A stretch of DNA of 26,834 nucleotides. Origin: Clostridiales bacterium. GTDB taxonomy: Bacteria; Bacillota; Clostridia; Oscillospirales; Oscillospiraceae. The stretch lies in assembly GCA_019420945.1 (NCBI GenBank), contig JAHZGF010000005.1, positions 1 to 26,834 on the forward strand, written 5' to 3'. The position numbers and the translations under genes were made by a program. Below the pieces are notes generated by a model. The model was given only the letters and a program-made list of their open reading frames with translations. It was not told the DNA's origin and made no database searches. Positions 22,907-26,834 of the stretch are shown here, one piece after another; position 1 is the first letter of the stretch, and every line of letters begins with the position of its first letter.

Positions 22907-23007
22907 ATCAAATAGCAGTACTACCGGACTTTTCTGGCATGATTGGAGTGCTGGGAATATCACATAATCAAATCATTGGCTGCACAGTTTGAAATGCGTA
23001 GAATAAC

Positions 23008-23036
23008 TTGACTTTACGTGTATTTAGGTATAAAAT
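23008..23036 (+). promoter_or_regulatory. Promoter of the reverse-transcriptase-associated RNA
   Basis: TTGACT (23008-23013), 17 bp and TAAAAT (23031-23036) predict a start near 23043. That is about 250 nt ahead of the reverse transcriptase and leaves room for a non-coding RNA. The 100 bp before it (22907-23007) show nothing else. Confidence 0.7.
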
Positions 23037-23042
23037 ATCATT

Positions 23043-23285
23043 ACCTTACACGTTTGGCTGTAGGGGCGGAGCATTTCTGTCAAGTCTGGCCGAATTGATG
23101 TTTCTATGAGTAACGTTACACATAGAACCACCAATTCTAGGTTGGGTTCGTTGAACATGATACTCCTTTCCAGTATGATTATACTACGGAACGCTATCAG
23201 ATGCACCCAGAACAATAATGTTTATGTACCTGCCTGCTAACTTAGGGATGTTGTCCCCCATGTTAGCAGGCATGATGCATTTTTG
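23043..23285 (+). ncRNA. Structured template RNA of the DRT2-like system
   Basis: No conventional gene fits here, but ordered stem-loops do. TTTGGC/GCCGAA (23053-23058 with 23089-23094) closes a 5' domain. TTCTATG/CATAGAA (23102-23108 with 23121-23127) surrounds the palindrome GTAACGTTAC. ATACT/AGTAT pairs at 23160-23164 with 23172-23176. A perfect 11-bp stem TGCCTGCTAAC/GTTAGCAGGCA (23231-23241 with 23262-23272) near a T run closes the 3' end. ATGTTT at 23098 and 23218 brackets a 120-nt interval. By analogy with Klebsiella DRT2, that interval is the part repeatedly copied into cDNA. The exact ends are estimates. Confidence 0.72.
23098..23223. repeat. ATGTTT direct repeats 120 nt apart, candidate template-jump sites
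   Basis: Copies at 23098-23103 and 23218-23223 start exactly 120 nt apart (40 codons). The first lies 3 nt after the 5' stem closes, the second 7 nt before the 3' hairpin. A cDNA ending at the first copy could re-anneal at the second. Confidence 0.6.
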
Positions 23286-23294
23286 GGAGAAATT

Positions 23295-24662
23295 ATGAAA
23301 ACTCAAAAAGAATATAATCAATGTCAACAACCTATATCTTGTCATAATTGTAGTTCAAACCAGATATGTCAAGCATGGGTTAACTTTGTTAAACATCACA
23401 ATGATACTAAGCCTTATGCGCATTTTGACCTGCGCGTGTCATTATCCATGCCTTCTATTAGAAAATACGTAATGGATCGGGCTAAAATAGTTACGCATAG
23501 TTTTTATCCATTTATCCATTTTGAGAAGAAAAACTCTCGTTATGGAAAGAAAGGACCTAAAAAGCCACGAGAGTTATACTACTGCTCACATTTAGATAGA
23601 TGTGTATATCAGCGATACGCTTTTTTATTAAACTATCAGTATAATATTTGGGCTTATGAAAATAACATAGATGACGTTGCAATTGCATATCGAGATAACT
23701 TGGGGAAAAACAATATTGATTTTGCCAAGGATGCTTTTGATGCAATACGCAACTTTCCTCAGTGCTTCATTTTAGTAGGTGATTTTACTAATTTCTTTGA
23801 TAATTTGGAACATCAATATCTCAAGAAAATGATGTGCGAAGTACTTGGTGTTGAGCGTTTGCCTCAAGATTACTTTTCTGTTTTCAAAAATATCACCCGT
23901 TTTTCAAGTTGGGGTTGGAAAGATATTGTAAAGGCAGCTGGCGAAAACATTGCAGAAAGAGGCGTTCGCAAAAAGATCAATAGTAAAGATACAGTACTTA
24001 CTAAGGAACAATTTCAAAAAAGCAAAAAAGATATAAAAAAGAATGTTTCTGGGGTAGGCGTTCCGCAAGGCTCCCCAATTAGCGCTGTACTATCCAACAT
24101 TTACATGATAGAGTTTGATAAATACATTAAGCGTTATGTAGCCAGCAAAAGCGGGATTTATATGCGCTATTCAGATGATTTTATCATTGTCTTGCCATAC
24201 GAGAGAGATGCCGAAATCGCGGATTTTACAAGTTACATTTTTTCCTATGTAGAATCAATGAAAGGACTTATTGACTTGCAAAAGGAAAAGACTTCTTGCT
24301 ATACTTATAAGAACGAAGTAGTCTACGAGGGTGATCAGCCATCTAGTATAAACTACTTAGGATTTCTATTTGATGGCAAAAACATTAGAATAAGGCCACG
24401 TGCGATAACAAAATATTATTACAGGATGCGTCGAAAAGCTCATACCATTGGACGCAGTAATTGGACATCAACTAAAGGCAAGCATATATCAGCAAAAGAA
24501 CTATATAGTATTTATTCGCGCAATGATGAAAAACAAACGTTTATTGACTATGCAAGAAAAGCAAAAGGGGTATTAAAACTTAATGATCAGGAAGCGGATG
24601 CCTTAATTAAGTATCATAAACGAAAAATTGCTATGGCTATAAAAGAAGGCCAGAAAAAATAA
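23295..24662 (+). CDS. drt2: Defence-associated reverse transcriptase, DRT2-like
   Basis: ATG at 23295 (after GGGAGA) gives 455 residues. RT signatures appear in order: YYCSHLDRCVYQRYAFLLNY, the metal-binding ILVGDFTNFFDNLEHQYL (Asp163 and Asp169), GVGVPQGSPISAVLSNIYM, and the catalytic YMRYSDDFIIVL (Tyr292-Asp295). SSINYLGFLFDGKNIRIRPR follows as the thumb-side motif. There is no group II maturase, endonuclease or integrase domain, so this is a stand-alone RT of the UG/DRT class. Wording such as YQRYAFLLN, NIDFAKDAFDAI and FKNITRFSSW is what I know from DRT2 (UG2) anti-phage enzymes. A Cys cluster (Cys10, 16, 19, 25) is unusual. The gene is much more AT-rich than its neighbours, a sign of transfer. 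A retron RT is the main alternative. Confidence 0.8.
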   Translation: MKTQKEYNQCQQPISCHNCSSNQICQAWVNFVKHHNDTKPYAHFDLRVSLSMPSIRKYVMDRAKIVTHSFYPFIHFEKKNSRYGKKGPKKPRELYYCSHLDRCVYQRYAFLLNYQYNIWAYENNIDDVAIAYRDNLGKNNIDFAKDAFDAIRNFPQCFILVGDFTNFFDNLEHQYLKKMMCEVLGVERLPQDYFSVFKNITRFSSWGWKDIVKAAGENIAERGVRKKINSKDTVLTKEQFQKSKKDIKKNVSGVGVPQGSPISAVLSNIYMIEFDKYIKRYVASKSGIYMRYSDDFIIVLPYERDAEIADFTSYIFSYVESMKGLIDLQKEKTSCYTYKNEVVYEGDQPSSINYLGFLFDGKNIRIRPRAITKYYYRMRRKAHTIGRSNWTSTKGKHISAKELYSIYSRNDEKQTFIDYARKAKGVLKLNDQEADALIKYHKRKIAMAIKEGQKK

Positions 24663-24663
24663 G

Positions 24664-24708
24664 AAGAACGCTCATGATTCTCAATCGTGGAATCATGAGC
24701 GTTCTTTT
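24664..24708 (+). terminator. Rho-independent terminator of the reverse transcriptase unit
   Basis: AAGAACGCTCATGATT (24664-24679) and AATCATGAGCGTTCTT (24691-24706) form a perfect 16-bp stem with an 11-nt loop and end in TTTT. With the promoter at 23008 it defines a self-contained 1.7-kb transcription unit. Confidence 0.93.
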
Positions 24709-24736
24709 AACAGCACCTGTTTGTCAGCCGTTTTTA

Positions 24737-24903
24737 TTCATTTTTGATGCTTCCTTATCAGCATTCGCCTGAACGGGTCCCTCCTTTTGCAATCGGGAGG
24801 TAATATAGTGGACGAAATCGTCGTCATTCGGGCCGCAGACCTAGACGGCAGTGTATTTAAGGCCGTCGTAGATGCACTGAATGGCAAGAGAACGAAAGTG
24901 GTC
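24737..24903 (-). pseudogene. Remnant of an unrecognised mobile-element gene
   Basis: The minus-strand frame reads HFRSLAIQCIYDGLKYTAV, then TAG, then VCGPNDDDFVHYITSRLQKE and a Lys/Asn-rich tail to a stop near 24737. The text on both sides of the TAG looks like one protein, so the gene is broken by a stop codon. No start is present, and the 5' side meets the response-regulator fragment at about 24905. Family not recognised. Confidence 0.35.
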
Positions 24904-24904
24904 C

Positions 24905-25154
24905 ATCGTTGCCCCGGTCTCCTCCGTGCTGCGCATCGGAGAGTTGGAGATCCATCATGAGCACCGCAGGTGTGCTGGTGGCCAGCAGGGAAGTGCGGCT
25001 CAACCATGGAGATTATGCTCTGCTTACCTGCATGGCCAGTTCACCAGGGCAAGTGTTCTCAAAGGCACAACTCTATGCAGCGGCTTGGGGAGAGGAGTAT
25101 CTGCCTGGGACCACATCGGTGGAGAATATTATCTGGCGTTTGAGGAAGAAGTAG
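24905..25154 (+). pseudogene. C-terminal winged-helix fragment of an OmpR-type response regulator, frameshifted
   Basis: SVLRIGELEIHHEHRR in one frame continues as VLVASREVRLNHGDYALLTC in the next, then FSKAQLYAAAWGEEYLPGTT and SVENIIWRLRKK. This is the OmpR/PhoB DNA-binding domain. An extra T near 24970 (AGGTGTG instead of AGGGTG) explains the frame change. The receiver domain with its phospho-Asp is missing and no sensor kinase is nearby. Nothing else is evident from here to 25229. Confidence 0.7.
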
Positions 25155-25229
25155 GGGGACTCCTAGTATTTGGCATACATAAAAACGATGGTGGGAGCAG
25201 GCTGTAAAATGGAGATGCGGGAAATCAGG

Positions 25230-25286
25230 AAAGGAACTGGAGGCTGCCAGCCCCTTAATGGGAGGCTGTCTCCAGTTCCTTTTTGA
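25230..25286. terminator. Terminator downstream of the second AraC gene
   Basis: AAAGGAACTGGAG (25230-25242) and CTCCAGTTCCTTT (25270-25282) form a perfect 13-bp stem. The minus-strand U run is short, so it may act in both directions. Confidence 0.75.
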
Positions 25287-25293
25287 TGTTTCA

Positions 25294-26256
25294 TCACCGG
25301 CGTCCGACTTTCCGAAACTCGCCTGGCAATAGCCCTGTGCTCTTCCGGAACAGCTCCGCAAAGCGGCTGGAGGTGGAGTAGCCCACGGTCTGGGCGATCT
25401 GGCCGATGGGTAAGTCGGTGCTGGTCAGCAGGTACTCCGCCTGGCTCATGCGGCGCTGTTGGATGTACTCCGTGATGGTGCAGTCGTAGACCTTTTTGAA
25501 ACTGCTCTTGAGTTTCGTGGTTCCCATGCAGGCGATCTGCGTCAGCCGCTCCATGGGGATTTTCGCCGCATAGTGGTCGCTCAGGTAGGCAGCTACCGTC
25601 TGAATGCGCTCCAGATCTTGGGCTGATAACTTGCTGGAGACCGGCGGGCCTTTCTTCTGGTACTCCACTACCAGGGACAGGGCCTCCGCCACCTTGCTCT
25701 CATAGAACAGCTTGGCAGCCATCCCATCCCCGCGATAGTTCTGGAGTTCCGAAAGGAGCCGGGACATCTCCGGAAAATCAGTGGTCTGGTCGATTTTGCG
25801 GAATGCCTCCACCGGATTGCGGTATTCCTCCGGGTACTGCCTTTTGAGGTAGTTCTCATAGTAGGCCGGCAGGATCTCGATGCCGATGGAGTGGATGGGG
25901 ATGTTCTTGTGGATCAGGACCTGGTATGGCTCATACCCACCGATATAGGTCTTAATGCACCCCGCGGACAGCCGGCGGTAGGGCGCCAGTTCCTCCCCGG
26001 AGATGGAGTCATAACGGGTGATGCTCAGACACTCCGGCAGGGGGAACTCTAGCAGAGAGTCCTTATGGAAGGAGAAGTTGTGGATCTTGATGTTGTAGAG
26101 ATCCTTCTGTCCATAGGTCCAGTAGGAACCCTCTCCGATTTCCGGGGAGAGTTTCCAGCAGATGCCCAAAGCCCCATACTGGTGATCATCAGGGTCGGGC
26201 GTAAAACCGTGGCCCTTCAGCATGGATACATAGTATGGTTCCGTGATTTCAGACAT
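25294..26256 (-). CDS. AraC-family transcriptional regulator
   Basis: The 320-residue protein has a ligand-sensing N-terminal half (to about 210) and a C-terminal AraC domain with two helix-turn-helix units: IPMERLTQIACMGTTKLKSS then FKKVYDCTITEYIQQRRMSQ, and DLPIGQIAQTVGYSTSSRFA then ELFRKSTGLLPGEFRK. AraC proteins of this type lie next to ABC or ECF importers in Clostridia and activate them when their ligand is bound. ATG at 26256 follows AGGAGGCGAG with a longish spacing of about 12 nt. It is divergent from the ECF component gene at 26444, so it probably controls that operon. The ligand is unknown, and a metal chelate or cofactor is a guess from context. Confidence 0.88.
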   Translation of the reverse strand: MSEITEPYYVSMLKGHGFTPDPDDHQYGALGICWKLSPEIGEGSYWTYGQKDLYNIKIHNFSFHKDSLLEFPLPECLSITRYDSISGEELAPYRRLSAGCIKTYIGGYEPYQVLIHKNIPIHSIGIEILPAYYENYLKRQYPEEYRNPVEAFRKIDQTTDFPEMSRLLSELQNYRGDGMAAKLFYESKVAEALSLVVEYQKKGPPVSSKLSAQDLERIQTVAAYLSDHYAAKIPMERLTQIACMGTTKLKSSFKKVYDCTITEYIQQRRMSQAEYLLTSTDLPIGQIAQTVGYSTSSRFAELFRKSTGLLPGEFRKVGRR

Positions 26257-26308
26257 AACAAAAAACTCGCCTCCTGATTACAACGATTGGACGAACTATT
26301 GCAACGAA

Positions 26309-26325
26309 GAGACGAACATCGTCTC
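26309..26325. promoter_or_regulatory. Perfect palindrome in the AraC-ECF divergent region
   Basis: GAGACGAACATCGTCTC has 7-bp arms around ACA. It lies just upstream of a possible rightward promoter (TTGCAA 26332-26337, 17 bp, TACTGT 26355-26360), where an activator or repressor site would be expected. A second inverted repeat, GGTTAG/CTAACC, is at 26370-26387. Confidence 0.45.
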
Positions 26326-26331
26326 AACCGC

Positions 26332-26360
26332 TTGCAAAGCGACCGAACCGCGTGTACTGT
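26332..26360 (+). promoter_or_regulatory. Weak promoter of the ECF component operon
   Basis: TTGCAA, 17 bp and TACTGT stand about 84 bp before the ATG at 26444. The poor -10 fits a promoter that needs an activator such as the divergent AraC protein. Confidence 0.35.
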
Positions 26361-26443
26361 ATAGGCGATGGTTAGCCAACTCTAACCAAATGGTAGCATA
26401 TCGTCTACGAAAAGTCAACACATCATGAATCAGGAGGAGAACA

Positions 26444-26834
26444 ATGAGCAATCAAGTCAATTCACGGAAGAAAGGCCTAACTGTCAAGGACCTGGTGACT
26501 ACGGGCATATTCAGCGCCATTTTCTTTGTGTTTACCCTGGTCGGTGGACTTCCATTCGCTCCGAACCCGGTTTTGACCTTTTATATGCCCATGGGGGCGG
26601 CCCTGCTGTGCGGCCCCATCTATCTGCTGATGGTGGCCAAGGTGCAAAAGCGGTGGAGCGTCACGATCCTCGGCATCATTATGGGGATCATCTGGTTTGC
26701 CACGGGGATGCACTGGGCGTTCTCTCTGGGCTACATCGGTATGGGGATCATCGCGGACCTTGTGGCTGGCATCGGCCATTACCGCAACAAGGCCATCAAC
26801 CTGCTGTCCTACATGCTGATCTCCCTGGGCGGCA
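26444..26834 (+). CDS. MptD-type ECF transporter S component (partial, runs off the window)
   Basis: ATG at 26444 follows AGGAGG with 6 nt spacing. The first 130 residues are in the window: a short basic head (MSNQVNSRKKGLTVKDLVTT) and at least four hydrophobic helices, including GIFSAIFFVFTLVGGLPFAP, GAALLCGPIYLLMVAKVQ, SVTILGIIMGIIWFATGMHW and GYIGMGIIADLVAGIG. This is the MptD/Trep_Strep pattern of substrate-binding membrane subunits that pair with an energy-coupling T component and ATPases, normally encoded next. The substrate is unknown. The C-terminus lies beyond the window. It is divergent from the AraC gene that likely regulates it. Confidence 0.85.
   Translation, partial: MSNQVNSRKKGLTVKDLVTTGIFSAIFFVFTLVGGLPFAPNPVLTFYMPMGAALLCGPIYLLMVAKVQKRWSVTILGIIMGIIWFATGMHWAFSLGYIGMGIIADLVAGIGHYRNKAINLLSYMLISLGG

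Noticed and set aside
23064..23237. Conventional plus-strand small gene inside the RNA (44 codons from an ATG at 23106)
   Set aside because: No ribosome binding site, and it runs through stable stem-loops. It is noted only as an alternative frame of the concatemer.
23043..23285. Classical retron msr-msd
   Set aside because: I could not find the inverted a1/a2 repeats bracketing an msr-msd pair or an obvious branching G. The hexamer repeats and stop-free interval fit a DRT2 template better, though a retron is not fully excluded.
23295..24662. Group II intron or diversity-generating retroelement
   Set aside because: No maturase or endonuclease domain, no domain V-like hairpin near the gene end, and no template/variable repeat pair was seen. 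A strong terminator follows directly.

Overview
The window looks like a patchwork accessory region from a gut Clostridia chromosome, probably Oscillospirales/Ruminococcaceae-like. The evidence is GC-rich metabolic genes, strong AGGAGG-type ribosome binding sites, a CptIN-type toxin, YolD, DUF6076, an MptD-type ECF component and typical Firmicutes conjugative-element debris. This taxonomic call is inferred from gene families. GC-rich metabolic blocks alternate with AT-richer mobile and defence genes, and many genes are cut at sharp junctions.

Layout. 1-1560: a VirD4 coupling-protein fragment and two type II antitoxin genes (AbrB/MazE-like and RelB/DinJ-like) whose toxins have been cut away, with a cysteine-rich small protein between them. 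1593-9442: a carbohydrate locus with a divergent solute-binding lipoprotein (apparent frameshift after codon 3), two GH94-type glycoside phosphorylases in one operon, and an AraC regulator. 9485-11226: debris, including C-terminal pieces of a relaxase, a large serine recombinase and a DUF6076 protein. 11273-12105: an intact type III toxin-antitoxin locus of the CptIN type, with consensus promoter, two 48-nt RNA antitoxin repeats, attenuating terminator and toxin. 12204-13818: further fragments (DUF6809-like, MATE, integrase) and a complete cytidylate kinase-like gene. 13820-19482: an SOS-type umuC-yolD-small ORF operon with LexA-like boxes, split by a trio of tyrosine recombinases with 36-bp terminal inverted repeats. 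This is a RIT (recombinase-in-trio) element, and removing it between two TCTGTG copies restores an ATGA umuC/yolD overlap. 19500-22906: a broken Crp/Fnr gene and two old-yellow-enzyme oxidoreductases. 23008-24708: a defence-type reverse transcriptase resembling DRT2, preceded by a structured non-coding RNA. 24737-25154: remnants, including a response-regulator C-terminus. 25230-26834: an AraC regulator divergent from an ECF transporter S component that runs off the window.

The most exciting region is 23008-24708. In the RNA upstream of the reverse transcriptase, two identical hexamers lie exactly 120 nt apart, between a 5' stem-loop and a terminator-like 3' hairpin. If the enzyme copies this interval repeatedly, as known for Klebsiella DRT2, the concatemer has no stop codon. 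On the cDNA-sense strand it also gains an internal TATAAT box, an AAAGGAG ribosome binding site and an ATG, and it encodes a hydrophobic 40-residue repeat. The locus therefore looks like a Gram-positive version of the 'never-ending ORF' system. With CptIN and the RIT insertion it makes the right half of the window a defence and mobile-element hotspot.
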